DNA from: Malonomonas sp036526255
GTDB lineage: Bacteria > Desulfobacterota > Desulfuromonadia > Desulfuromonadales > Geopsychrobacteraceae
Assembly: GCA_036526255.1 (NCBI GenBank)
Contig: DATCYW010000013.1
Location: 62,001-126,000 of the forward strand
Reading direction: 5' to 3'
DNA: 64,000 bases
Positions 1-8,093 of this stretch are shown piece after piece; the first letter of the stretch is position 1; every line of letters starts with the position of its first letter. The position numbers were made by a program, and so were the translations under genes. Below the pieces are notes generated by a model, which was given only the letters and a program-made list of their open reading frames with translations, had not been told where the DNA came from and did not search any database.

Positions 1-586
1 TCATGCACTTGACTGCGTTGGCCACCGGATCGGGCAGTTTGTCGTGTTCAAGATCAAAGCCTGCCGGCTTCTCCCCTGACATGACGACCCGACCAGGGAT
101 GCCGACGACGGTCGCGCTTTCGGGGACTTCCTTGACGACCACGGAATTGGAACCGACCTTGCTGTTGTCACCAACCTTGAACGGGCCCAGAATCTTGGCA
201 CCGGAGCCAACAACGACGTTATTCCCTAATGTCGGATGACGTTTCTCTTTGGCCCAGGAGGTTCCACCAAGGGTCACCCCGTGGTAGAGGGTACAGTTCT
301 CACCGATTTCTGCCGTCTCGCCGATGACGACGCCCATGCCGTGATCAATAAAAAACCCCCGGCCGATCTTGGCGCCGGGATGGATTTCGATACCGGTAAA
401 AAAACGCCCCAGATGCGAGGTGAACCGACCGAGAAAGAAGAACTGGTTGATCCAGAACCAATGCGCCAGGCGATAAAACAGCATGGCGTGAAAACCCGGG
501 TAGCAGAAAACTATCTCCAGCACATTTCGAACCGCCGGATCACGTTCAAAAACCGCTTTCAAATCATCCTTGAGATGAATGAACAT
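1..586 (-). CDS. cysE: Serine O-acetyltransferase, 3' end outside window
   Basis: Transfers an acetyl group from acetyl-CoA to L-serine, making O-acetylserine for cysteine synthesis in the cytoplasm. The reading frame starts at an ATG behind a good Shine-Dalgarno (GGGAGG). About 195 residues are present. The N-terminal half is helical. It is followed by the left-handed beta-helix hexapeptide repeats, including 'IHPGAKIGRGFFIDHGMG', 'ETAEIGENCTLYHGVTLGG' and 'VVVKEVPESATVVGIPG'. The His of 'DHGMG' and the downstream His of 'YHGVTLGG' match the conserved CysE active-site region. The frame is still open at base 1, so the C-terminal tail is cut off by the window edge. No cysK is visible. Family assignment is firm. 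Confidence 0.93.
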   Translation of the reverse strand, partial: MFIHLKDDLKAVFERDPAVRNVLEIVFCYPGFHAMLFYRLAHWFWINQFFFLGRFTSHLGRFFTGIEIHPGAKIGRGFFIDHGMGVVIGETAEIGENCTLYHGVTLGGTSWAKEKRHPTLGNNVVVGSGAKILGPFKVGDNSKVGSNSVVVKEVPESATVVGIPGRVVMSGEKPAGFDLEHDKLPDPVANAVKCM

Positions 587-688
587 CTGCGTCCTCCCGA
601 ATTATAGTTGTAATGAACCGTTGCTATCGACGGTCAGCGAATATTATTTACAATGGGATTTTTTCTCATTTGCGGTGCAACGAGACAG

Positions 689-717
689 AAATTATCATAC
701 CTGAGCATTTCTGTCAA
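689..717 (-). promoter_or_regulatory. Sigma-70 type promoter for cysE
   Basis: On the minus strand there is TTGACA, a 17-base spacer and TAATTT, about 100 bases upstream of the cysE start. The rest of the 587-769 gap holds no gene or clear terminator. Confidence 0.6.
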
Positions 718-769
718 TTACTTAAGAAGTGATTTAGTCAGGTATTTTAAGGCGGGTTTCGGTCAGTTA

Positions 770-2398
770 TTACAGCGTTTTCGGCAGACAGAAGGTAAAG
801 CGACTCCCCTGCCCAAGGCTGCTTTCAGCCCAGATTCGACCATGGTGAGCTTCAATGATTTTTTTACAGATAGACAGACCCAGACCGTTCCCCGGTTGCC
901 CGTCTGGACTGGCAGAGCAGACATACTCATCGAACAGATGCGCCAGCACCTCGGGTTCGATCCCCGGTCCACTGTCATCAATCGAAATTCTCGCTTCAAG
1001 ATCGTTATCCGTCAACGACAGTTTGATCGTACCGCCGTTCGGCGTAAATTTCAGTGCATTGCTGACGATATTGTAAAAGACTCGACGAATCCCCTCTTCA
1101 TCGCACAGAACAGGCAGCTTGTCGCACATGCAGCTCACCTCCATGCGGATCGCGCGCTTGCGCAACAGAGGCACAATCTCGCTGTGAACGATTTTGAGGA
1201 TACTGCAGATATCCTGCTCAGCCATCTTCAGTTCAAAACGACCCGCTTCAATCCGCGAATAGTCGAGCAGGTTGTTCGCCATATCGACTAAACGTCGACT
1301 GCCGGTCATCAGCCCGCCCATGATTTCGTTCTGCTCGAGAGACAGATTCTCCCCCTCAGTTTCGCTCAGCAGCAGACAGTAGCCGTCGACAACCGAAACA
1401 AGCACCCGCAGATCGTGAGCAGCCATCCCCAGCAAAGCAGAACGCTCGCGCCCCGCCGGGCTGTCAGGATCACAACCGGAAGGCAGAACAACAACTCCCT
1501 TTTCCTGCTCGACCTGACGCAGCTCTTTCATCTTCAGAGCACTGGTTGCCACATTGGCGACCATCTGGCAAAAGGATATTTCCTCTTCCGTAAAACCGCC
1601 GATAGAGCCAGCGGTGCGCAACACCAGCACCCCGACCGTTCGCTGGCGATCCACCATCGGCAGAACCATAAGCGAATCAAAACCGAGCTTTTCAATATAG
1701 GGGAGGACGTGCTCCATCAACGGATGCCGATGAATGTCGTCAATCAGCAAAGGACGCCCGGTGCGGATTGTCTCCTTTATCTCTGGATACTTTTCCAAGT
1801 CGATGCGCAACCCATTGACACCGACATCATCACTGGATGCCAGCACATAGCCAAACTCAGAATTCTCACGAATCATGGTGATCGAACAACGCCGCACAGC
1901 GATAACCTGACTGATCGAGATCACGACACGCTGCAGGATATCGCTGGTATCAAGATCGGCCAAAGCCAGATTCGACAAACTGGCGAGGTAAGTAAAATCA
2001 ACCTCTGGTAAGGATCGGACGGTTTTCTTCTGCAGCTGCGCAAGCCGAAGCTTGACCCGTGCCAGAAGATCTGAAGAAGAGAAAGGCTGGCAGATGTAAT
2101 CTTCGATTGTGGCGTTCAGCAGGTAACGACTTATTTCTGTGGCGTTGTGCGGAAGCAGCAGGATAATTGGCAGGAAAACATCGGGTTGTGCAGACCGTAA
2201 CTTATGACAGAGATCGGGCTGACTCAGGTGCAGATTGGCGTCGAGCAGAATCAGGTCAGGGTGCTTGCTGCGAATGAACCGACAGGCGTCTTCGCCACTG
2301 CCAGACCAGCAAGAGAAAAGACCCGCACCCCGCAGAATGGCTCCTATCTGTTCAGCAGAAGCTGAATCAGGTTGTACCGTTAGAACCGTTGCCACCAT
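770..2398 (-). CDS. Response regulator-GAF-histidine kinase protein
   Basis: Soluble signalling protein of about 542 residues with no membrane segments. Order: a receiver-like domain (about 1-120, with 'HPDLILLDANLHL' carrying the likely phospho-Asp), a GAF domain (about 150-295), a dimerisation/phospho-acceptor helix with 'MAAHDLR' (His near residue 328) and an HATPase domain with 'NIVSNALKF', 'DDSGPGI' and 'GNGLGLSI'. The H-box continues 'HDLRVLVSV' and lacks the usual Asn-Pro/Ser-Pro after His. The start at 2398 (ATG) was preferred; a GTG at 2416 in the same frame is also possible. No partner is adjacent, so it is probably an orphan sensor of a cytoplasmic signal. Confidence 0.85.
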   Translation of the reverse strand: MVATVLTVQPDSASAEQIGAILRGAGLFSCWSGSGEDACRFIRSKHPDLILLDANLHLSQPDLCHKLRSAQPDVFLPIILLLPHNATEISRYLLNATIEDYICQPFSSSDLLARVKLRLAQLQKKTVRSLPEVDFTYLASLSNLALADLDTSDILQRVVISISQVIAVRRCSITMIRENSEFGYVLASSDDVGVNGLRIDLEKYPEIKETIRTGRPLLIDDIHRHPLMEHVLPYIEKLGFDSLMVLPMVDRQRTVGVLVLRTAGSIGGFTEEEISFCQMVANVATSALKMKELRQVEQEKGVVVLPSGCDPDSPAGRERSALLGMAAHDLRVLVSVVDGYCLLLSETEGENLSLEQNEIMGGLMTGSRRLVDMANNLLDYSRIEAGRFELKMAEQDICSILKIVHSEIVPLLRKRAIRMEVSCMCDKLPVLCDEEGIRRVFYNIVSNALKFTPNGGTIKLSLTDNDLEARISIDDSGPGIEPEVLAHLFDEYVCSASPDGQPGNGLGLSICKKIIEAHHGRIWAESSLGQGSRFTFCLPKTL

Positions 2399-2709
2399 AA
2401 CCACCCACCCCGACACACCAAAACATTGGTTGTATTTCAGAGAATTTTTTTAATCTGCAGCGAGCGTACCAAGGGATTTATTAACCGGCGAGACAGCAAC
2501 AGCAGAATTATCAACATTTTAACAGTAACTTGCATTGCCAGGCTGCGAGTGACCGCAACACCATTATGCTGAACAACCAAACAGAACTCAGCCAATTGGC
2601 CGACAATGCAGTTAAATACCGTACAGACAGATACACTGAATCAGCCGATGGCAGCAAACTAAAAATGCTCCATTATGGTTAAATGTTATTTAAGTCACGC
2701 TCTTAGCTG

Positions 2710-2738
2710 TCGACAATTGTATACACTTCACCTATACT
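2710..2738 (+). promoter_or_regulatory. Promoter with palindromic operator candidate, fumarase
   Basis: TCGACA, a 17-base spacer and TATACT lie 68 bases upstream of the fumarase start. The spacer contains the 8-base perfect palindrome TGTATACA (2718-2725), placed where a repressor would block polymerase. The rest of the 407-base gap (2399-2805) is AT-rich and shows no gene or RNA I recognise. Confidence 0.55.
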
Positions 2739-2805
2739 GCTTGGGTTTACATTGAGTTACGGCCTCACGGCCAATCTACCTATCCTATGCACAGGGAGCG
2801 AGAAT

Positions 2806-4425
2806 ATGCCGGATTTCAAGTATCAGGACCCGATGCCGCTGAGTGCGGACACCACGAAGTACTACAAAATCAAAGGTTCAGAAGAGTTCGTCAGTGTCGT
2901 TAAATTTGAAGGCAAGGATGTTCTCAAGGTCGAACCACAGGCGCTGACCGTACTGGCCAACACCGCCATGCGCGACATCTCTTTCCTGCTGCGTCCGGAG
3001 CACAATGAGCAGGTCGCAAAAATCCTCAGCGACCCGGAAGCCTCGCAGAACGACCGCGGCGTTGCCATGGCTTTTTTGCGAAACGCCGAAATCTCTGCCA
3101 ACTACGAACTACCGACCTGTCAGGATACCGGTACCGCCACCGTTGTTGCCAAAAAGGGGCAGCAGGTCTGGACCGGCGGTAACGATTGCGAAAAAATCTC
3201 TGAGGGGGTTTACAAAACCTACACTGAAGAAAATCTGCGCTACAGCCAGACCGTTGCCCTGGACATGTACAAAGAAATCAATACCGGCACCAACCTGCCG
3301 GCACAGATCGACATCATGGCCACCGAAGGTGAAGCCTACAAATTTCTGTTCATGGCCAAAGGTGGCGGCAGCGCGAACAAGACGATGCTTTATCAGGAAA
3401 CCAAAGCACTGCTCACGCCCGGAAAGCTGGAAGAGTACCTGATTGCCAAAATGAAAACCCTCGGCACCGCTGCCTGCCCGCCCTACCATATGGCCTTTGT
3501 CATCGGCGGCACCTCGGCCGACGCCTGCATGAAGACCGTCAAACTGGCGACCGCCAAAGAACTGGACGGGCTGCCAACCGAAGGAAACGAGCACGGCCAG
3601 GCGTTCCGCGACCTGGAACTTGAAGCCAGATTGTTGACCGCGGCTCAGAAGCTCGGCATCGGCGCCCAGTTCGGCGGCAAATACTTCGCCCACGACGTCC
3701 GCGTTATCCGGCTGCCACGTCACGGCGCATCCTGCCCGGTTGGCATGGCCGTTTCCTGCTCAGCCGACCGTAACATCAAGGCCAAGATCACTCGCGATGG
3801 TCTGTTCGTTGAAGAGATGGACCGCAATCCGGGCCGTCTTATCCCGGAAAAATATCGCGGCAAGCACAGTCACGGCACTAAACTTGACCTGGACCGGCCG
3901 ATGAGTGCCATCCTTGCCGATCTGAGCAAACTTGAAGTCGGTGCACCACTGCTGCTGAAAGGCACAATTGTTGTCGGTCGGGATATCGCGCACTCCAAGT
4001 TCAAAGAGATCCTCGACAGTGGCAAGCCGCTGCCTGACTACCTGAAAAACCATCCGATTTACTACGCTGGACCGGCGAAGACTCCGACCGGCAAGGCTTC
4101 AGGCTCATTCGGTCCGACCACCGCAGGGAGGATGGATTCTTATGTTGACCTGCTGCAGGCCAACGAAGGTTCAATGGTTATGATTGCCAAAGGGAACCGC
4201 AGCCAGCAGGTCACCGACGCCTGTAAGAAACATGGCGGCTTCTACCTCGGTTCGATCGGCGGTCCGGCCGCCGTACTGGCCGAAGAGAACATCAAAAAAG
4301 TCGAATGTATCGACTTCCCGGAACTGGGAATGGAAGCAGTCTGGAAGATTGAAGTGGAAGATTTCCCGGCCTTCATCCTGGTGGATGACAAAGGTAACGA
4401 CTTCTTCAAGAAGCTTGGCCTTTAA
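2806..4425 (+). CDS. Class I fumarate hydratase (4Fe-4S)
   Basis: Interconverts fumarate and malate in the TCA cycle; cytoplasmic, homodimeric, iron-sulfur dependent and oxygen sensitive. At 539 residues it is close to E. coli FumA/FumB (548). The three cluster cysteines are visible: Cys105 in 'LPTCQDTGTA', Cys224 in 'ACPPYHMAFVIGG' and Cys310 in 'GASCPVGMAV'. The first two fall at the same numbers as the E. coli FumA ligands. The ATG at 2806 has the ribosome site 'AGGGAG'; an in-frame TTG 54 bases upstream has none and lies in the leader. It is a single gene between its own promoter and a terminator. In a Desulfuromonas-type anaerobe it would serve acetate oxidation or fumarate metabolism (inference). 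Confidence 0.95.
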   Translation: MPDFKYQDPMPLSADTTKYYKIKGSEEFVSVVKFEGKDVLKVEPQALTVLANTAMRDISFLLRPEHNEQVAKILSDPEASQNDRGVAMAFLRNAEISANYELPTCQDTGTATVVAKKGQQVWTGGNDCEKISEGVYKTYTEENLRYSQTVALDMYKEINTGTNLPAQIDIMATEGEAYKFLFMAKGGGSANKTMLYQETKALLTPGKLEEYLIAKMKTLGTAACPPYHMAFVIGGTSADACMKTVKLATAKELDGLPTEGNEHGQAFRDLELEARLLTAAQKLGIGAQFGGKYFAHDVRVIRLPRHGASCPVGMAVSCSADRNIKAKITRDGLFVEEMDRNPGRLIPEKYRGKHSHGTKLDLDRPMSAILADLSKLEVGAPLLLKGTIVVGRDIAHSKFKEILDSGKPLPDYLKNHPIYYAGPAKTPTGKASGSFGPTTAGRMDSYVDLLQANEGSMVMIAKGNRSQQVTDACKKHGGFYLGSIGGPAAVLAEENIKKVECIDFPELGMEAVWKIEVEDFPAFILVDDKGNDFFKKLGL

Positions 4426-4437
4426 GAATAACCGCTG

Positions 4438-4478
4438 ACACAGAAAAGCCCCGACCATTGGCCGGGGCTTTTCTGTGT
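4438..4478. terminator. Bidirectional intrinsic terminator
   Basis: Inverted repeat with 16-base arms (ACACAGAAAAGCCCCG and its complement) around a short loop. A-run and T-run flanks make it work for fumarase rightward and for the cupredoxin gene leftward. Confidence 0.85.
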
Positions 4479-4502
4479 CTACACGCAAAGAATCTAAGCG
4501 AA

Positions 4503-4910
4503 TTACGGAACCACCTCTATAACCCCGTGCATGCCACGCTCTTTGTGACTCTTGAACCAAAGCAGTTTTTTCAGGCAGTCCATCTGATAGGTACCTACTT
4601 TTGTCGGGGTAAAGTTTACGACCTGCCAATCCGACTTTAAATCAAGACTGAAATCCATCCCTGCTTCGGGCGCTGAAACAATCAGATCGTGCGGAACAAA
4701 GCCCCCTTCTTTTTTTGCCTTGAATTCAACGGGAACATTAACTTTCAGCACAATGACATTCGGATCAAATGCATACTCACTGCCAATCACCGCAACATGC
4801 TGCACCCCGTCAGTAACGTCAGCAACAAAGCGCTTTTCTTCAGCAGATAGGCTCGTGACTAAAATCAGCTGCAGAGCAAAAAACAGCAAAACCAACCGGG
4901 CACTTTTCAT
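4503..4910 (-). CDS. Secreted cupredoxin-like protein
   Basis: About 135 residues. The ATG at 4910 begins a Sec signal peptide (MKSARLVLLFFALQLIL, then a site near 'LSAEE'). The mature part is one beta-barrel of cupredoxin type: 'AFDPNVIVLKVNVPVEF' resembles the entry strand of quinol/nitrous oxide reductase-like cupredoxins. Candidate copper ligands are His in 'VPHDL' and a C-terminal Cys, His and Met in 'DCLKKLLWFKSHKERGM'. The Cys-His gap of nine residues is longer than in plastocyanin-like sites. Probably periplasmic electron transfer or copper handling; the partner is unknown. Convergent with fumarase. Confidence 0.7.
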   Translation of the reverse strand: MKSARLVLLFFALQLILVTSLSAEEKRFVADVTDGVQHVAVIGSEYAFDPNVIVLKVNVPVEFKAKKEGGFVPHDLIVSAPEAGMDFSLDLKSDWQVVNFTPTKVGTYQMDCLKKLLWFKSHKERGMHGVIEVVP

Positions 4911-4970
4911 AACGATTCTCCCCAATCTTTGTCCGCTTAACCCTTGTGGGCTGAAAATCCGTATCAACGC

Positions 4971-5012
4971 AAACGTCCAGCCCCTAGGACAATTTGTCAG
5001 GACTGGACGTTT
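4971..5012. other. Nested inverted repeat, terminator or leader element
   Basis: Outer arms AAACGTCCAG / CTGGACGTTT (10 bp) enclose CCT/AGG and GACAA/TTGTC pairs, so most of the 42 bases can fold into one long hairpin. It lies downstream of the leftward CheV gene and about 60 bases upstream of the cupredoxin start. It could end cheV transcription or act in the cupredoxin leader; only three T follow on the minus strand. Confidence 0.5.
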
Positions 5013-5092
5013 TTAAGAATTATAACTCAAGCATTGTTCTCTGCAAGGACGTAGAGGCCTGCAGAAATCACCGGTTAGTGAAATCTCTCGTT

Positions 5093-6052
5093 CTATATTC
5101 CAAGAAACTTATCCATCATCTCAATCAGCTTGGCAATCTCAGGCTTGGACGCATAGCCATCAGCTCCGACAGAATCGCACTTGACCTCCATCGGCGGGTT
5201 GATCAATGAAGAGAAAAGCAGAACAGGAAGATCAGCGAAGCCGAGCTCCTGCTTGATTTTACGACAAAGCGTCAAGCCATCCATTTTTGGCATTTCAATA
5301 TCACTGATGACCAGATGCAGGTGGTTACGAATATCATCCTCCGCCTCTTCCGCCTGTTTTTTTAATGCGAGCACCCGTTTATAGCAATCGGCGCCATCGA
5401 CAAAAACTTCCAGGCTGGCATAACCAACCTCAGTTAAGATGGTTCTGATGCCACCGCGAATTACGGACGAGTCCTCCGCCATCAATATTTTCTTGTCGCG
5501 ACGTTTTTCAATTTTTGCCAGTTCGTCAGCTGACGAGGTGAGAATGGACTCAGAGGTCAGAACGGAATCGGGATCAAATTCGCCGATGATGTATTCGAGA
5601 TCAAGAATCAGTATTTCTCGTCCGGCAATATTGACGCTACCAGTAAACCTTGGCCGATATTGATCGATAAAGGGCGCAAGTGGTTGCAGGTCAGCCCAGG
5701 CAACCCGGTGAATCTGATTGACCCCATCGACCTTAAAACCGTTGATCCGATGATTGAATTCACAGACCAGCACCACAGGCTGTCCACCGCCCGGCAACTC
5801 AGTCGTATTCCGCTGATTAAGGTGCAACTTAAGATCAATCAGCGGCAGAGTGTTGCCGCGCATCATCAACACGCCAAGCATCGCGGCGGGTGTATCCGGG
5901 ACAATGGTCAATGAGGACGGATCGTAACTGATGATCTCCTTCAACTTCTGGACGTTGATGCCCATCGGTTGCGAGCCAACATAAAACTCAATAATTTCCA
6001 TCTCATTGGTGCCACTCTCCAAGAGTATTTCCTGTTTTACTGTTTCGCTCAT
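5093..6052 (-). CDS. cheV: CheV-type chemotaxis adaptor (CheW-receiver)
   Basis: Couples chemoreceptors to the CheA kinase and carries its own phosphorylatable receiver; cytoplasmic. 319 residues, near the family norm. Residues about 15-160 form a CheW domain ('IIEFYVGSQPMGINVQKLKEI', 'GNTLPLIDLK', 'VLVCEFN'). Residues about 190-318 form a receiver: 'ILMAEDSSVIRG' (acidic pocket), 'LVISDIEMPKMDG' (phospho-Asp near 250), and 'LLFSSLINPP' plus 'YASKPE' (conserved Thr/Ser and Lys positions). A Shine-Dalgarno AGGGGA precedes the start. It stands alone, so it presumably serves chemotaxis clusters elsewhere. Confidence 0.9.
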   Translation of the reverse strand: MSETVKQEILLESGTNEMEIIEFYVGSQPMGINVQKLKEIISYDPSSLTIVPDTPAAMLGVLMMRGNTLPLIDLKLHLNQRNTTELPGGGQPVVLVCEFNHRINGFKVDGVNQIHRVAWADLQPLAPFIDQYRPRFTGSVNIAGREILILDLEYIIGEFDPDSVLTSESILTSSADELAKIEKRRDKKILMAEDSSVIRGGIRTILTEVGYASLEVFVDGADCYKRVLALKKQAEEAEDDIRNHLHLVISDIEMPKMDGLTLCRKIKQELGFADLPVLLFSSLINPPMEVKCDSVGADGYASKPEIAKLIEMMDKFLGI

Positions 6053-6095
6053 AAGATTCCCCTGCGTAAATTATTTGCCTGCACTCACAAACTGC

Positions 6096-6124
6096 AGTAT
6101 AAATGAGAAAATTAAAATCTGCAA
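6096..6124 (-). promoter_or_regulatory. Sigma-70 type promoter for cheV
   Basis: TTGCAG, a 17-base spacer and TATACT on the minus strand, about 45-70 bases upstream of the cheV start. Confidence 0.6.
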
Positions 6125-6227
6125 AACATTATCTACAAAAAAGCTGGCTCTCAAGTTCGATATAGGGTAATGTTCGTCTCTTTTTCGAAGCAGTAAAAAA
6201 ATACGCACTCTCAATAGGTTAGACTTT

Positions 6228-8009
6228 ATGAGCGAAACAACACCCCAGACTTTTGCCGACCTTAACCTCGCACCTGACATTTATCAGGTCATCAACGAGG
6301 TCGGTTATGAATCCCCAACACCCATTCAGGCCCAAAGTATCCCCCCTCTGTTGGAGGGGCGTGACCTGCTCGGCCAGGCACAGACCGGCACCGGAAAAAC
6401 TGCCGCATTTTGCCTGCCGCTGCTCAGCCGCCTGGATCCTAAATTAAGAGCACCGCAGATTCTGGTCCTGACGCCAACCCGCGAATTGGCACTGCAGGTC
6501 GCCGAGGCAATGCAGACCTACGCGCGTCACCTGCAGGGATTTCAAGTCTTGCCGGTCTACGGTGGGCAGAATTACACCCAGCAGCTGCGTCAACTACAAC
6601 GCGGCGTGCAGGCCATCGTCGGGACACCGGGACGGATTCAGGATCACTTGAATCGCGGCACCTTGAAACTCGACAAATTAACCTGCGTGGTTATTGATGA
6701 AGCTGATGAAATGCTGAAGATGGGCTTTGTTGACGACGTCGAACAGATCCTCGAATTCGCACCGAAAGAGCGCCAGACAGCGCTTTTCTCCGCCACCATG
6801 CCGCAAGCGGTTATGAAAATCGCTCGTAAGCACCTGAAGGATCCGGTCGAAATCCGGATCAAAAGCAAGACTTCGACCGTAGAACAGATTTCTCAGTACT
6901 TCTGGCAGGTCAAAGGACTACATAAACTGGATGCGCTGACCCGGATTCTGGAAGCGGAAGAGATCGACGGCATGATCATCTTCGTGCGCACCAAGGTCGC
7001 CACTGTCGAACTGGCTGAAAAACTCGAAGCGCGTGGATTTTCAAGCGCGGCGCTCAACGGCGACATGACCCAGATGTTGCGCGAAAAAACCATCGAACGA
7101 CTCAAGGACGGCTCGCTTGATATCGTTGTTGCGACGGACGTTGCAGCCCGCGGTCTGGATGTAAAACGGATCAGCCACGTCGTCAACTACGACATCCCCA
7201 ACGATATCGAATCTTATGTCCATCGTATCGGCCGTACCGGCCGCGCTGGCCGCGAAGGCAAAGCGATCCTGTTTGTCGCGCCGCGTGAAAAACGGATGCT
7301 TGCCGCTATCGAACGCACCACCCGCCAACCGATCAAGGCGATGGCACTGCCAAGCCGAAAAGACATCACCAACCGTCGTATCAGCCTGTTCAAAGAACAG
7401 ATCGCCGAAGTGATGGAATCGCAGGATCTGGAATTTTTTGAAGAGTTGATCGACCAGTATCAGAGCGAGTACGACATCGGTCACCGCAAAATTGCGGCCA
7501 CCCTCGCCTACCTGTTGCAAAAGGATCGTCCGCTGCAAAAAGAAGAGGGTTTTGCTGAAGAGGTTGTCATTGAAGAAAAGTCCTATCAGCGTCCCGAGCG
7601 GCCCGCACGGCCGGCAAGACCGGCCAAAACGGCAGATTCCGACATGCTGACCTACCGAATTGAAGTCGGCCGCATGCATGGCGTCGAGCCAGGGAACATC
7701 GTCGGCGCTATCAGCAATGAAGGCAACCTCAACAGTAAAGATATCGGCCGAATCAAACTGTTTGACAGCTTCAGCCTGGTGGATCTGCCAAAAACCCTGG
7801 CGCAGGACGTGCTGCACAAACTGAAAACTGTCTGGGTCTGTGATGAACAGCTGCAGATCAGTGTTGATACCGGCAGCCAGAAATCGGCTTTTGAGCGTCC
7901 GGAAAAAAAACGCGTTTTCGGCGCGGGTAAAACTGGCGACAAAAGCCGCTTCAAGACTGGCGCAAAGAAAGCCTCGTTTGGCAAAAAAGGCTTTGATAAA
8001 CGCAAATAA
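6228..8009 (+). CDS. deaD: DEAD-box RNA helicase, DeaD/CsdA type
   Basis: ATP-dependent RNA unwinding, for ribosome assembly and mRNA turnover, especially in the cold. 593 residues. Helicase motifs in order: Q-motif 'PTPIQAQSIP', I 'AQTGTGKTAAF', Ia 'PTRELALQV', Ib 'GTPGR', II 'DEAD', III 'SAT', V 'ATDVAARGLD' and VI 'HRIGRTGRAG'. After the two RecA lobes comes a linker rich in Arg, Pro and Ala, then a DbpA-type RNA-binding domain (about 470-550, 'YRIEVGRMHGVEPGNIVGAI'). A basic tail ends 'KKGFDKRK'. That composition fits DeaD rather than RhlE. Monocistronic, ending at a strong terminator. Confidence 0.93.
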   Translation: MSETTPQTFADLNLAPDIYQVINEVGYESPTPIQAQSIPPLLEGRDLLGQAQTGTGKTAAFCLPLLSRLDPKLRAPQILVLTPTRELALQVAEAMQTYARHLQGFQVLPVYGGQNYTQQLRQLQRGVQAIVGTPGRIQDHLNRGTLKLDKLTCVVIDEADEMLKMGFVDDVEQILEFAPKERQTALFSATMPQAVMKIARKHLKDPVEIRIKSKTSTVEQISQYFWQVKGLHKLDALTRILEAEEIDGMIIFVRTKVATVELAEKLEARGFSSAALNGDMTQMLREKTIERLKDGSLDIVVATDVAARGLDVKRISHVVNYDIPNDIESYVHRIGRTGRAGREGKAILFVAPREKRMLAAIERTTRQPIKAMALPSRKDITNRRISLFKEQIAEVMESQDLEFFEELIDQYQSEYDIGHRKIAATLAYLLQKDRPLQKEEGFAEEVVIEEKSYQRPERPARPARPAKTADSDMLTYRIEVGRMHGVEPGNIVGAISNEGNLNSKDIGRIKLFDSFSLVDLPKTLAQDVLHKLKTVWVCDEQLQISVDTGSQKSAFERPEKKRVFGAGKTGDKSRFKTGAKKASFGKKGFDKRK

Positions 8010-8040
8010 TCTGCGGTAAACAGCCAGCTTGATCAATCAA

Positions 8041-8076
8041 CAAAAAAGCCCCGTCCGGATGGACAGGGCTTTTTTG
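8041..8076. terminator. Bidirectional intrinsic terminator
   Basis: Stem AAAAAAGCCC(TGTCC) type: A6-GCCC..GTCC pairs with GGAC..GGGC-T6 around a 4-base loop. Serves deaD and, in reverse, the M42 peptidase gene. Confidence 0.85.
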
Positions 8077-8093
8077 TTAGATACTGAACAAAG

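Noticed and set aside
7041..8036. 331-codon open frame opposite deaD
   Set aside because: Shadow of the helicase gene; no motif, and it would run through the terminator region.
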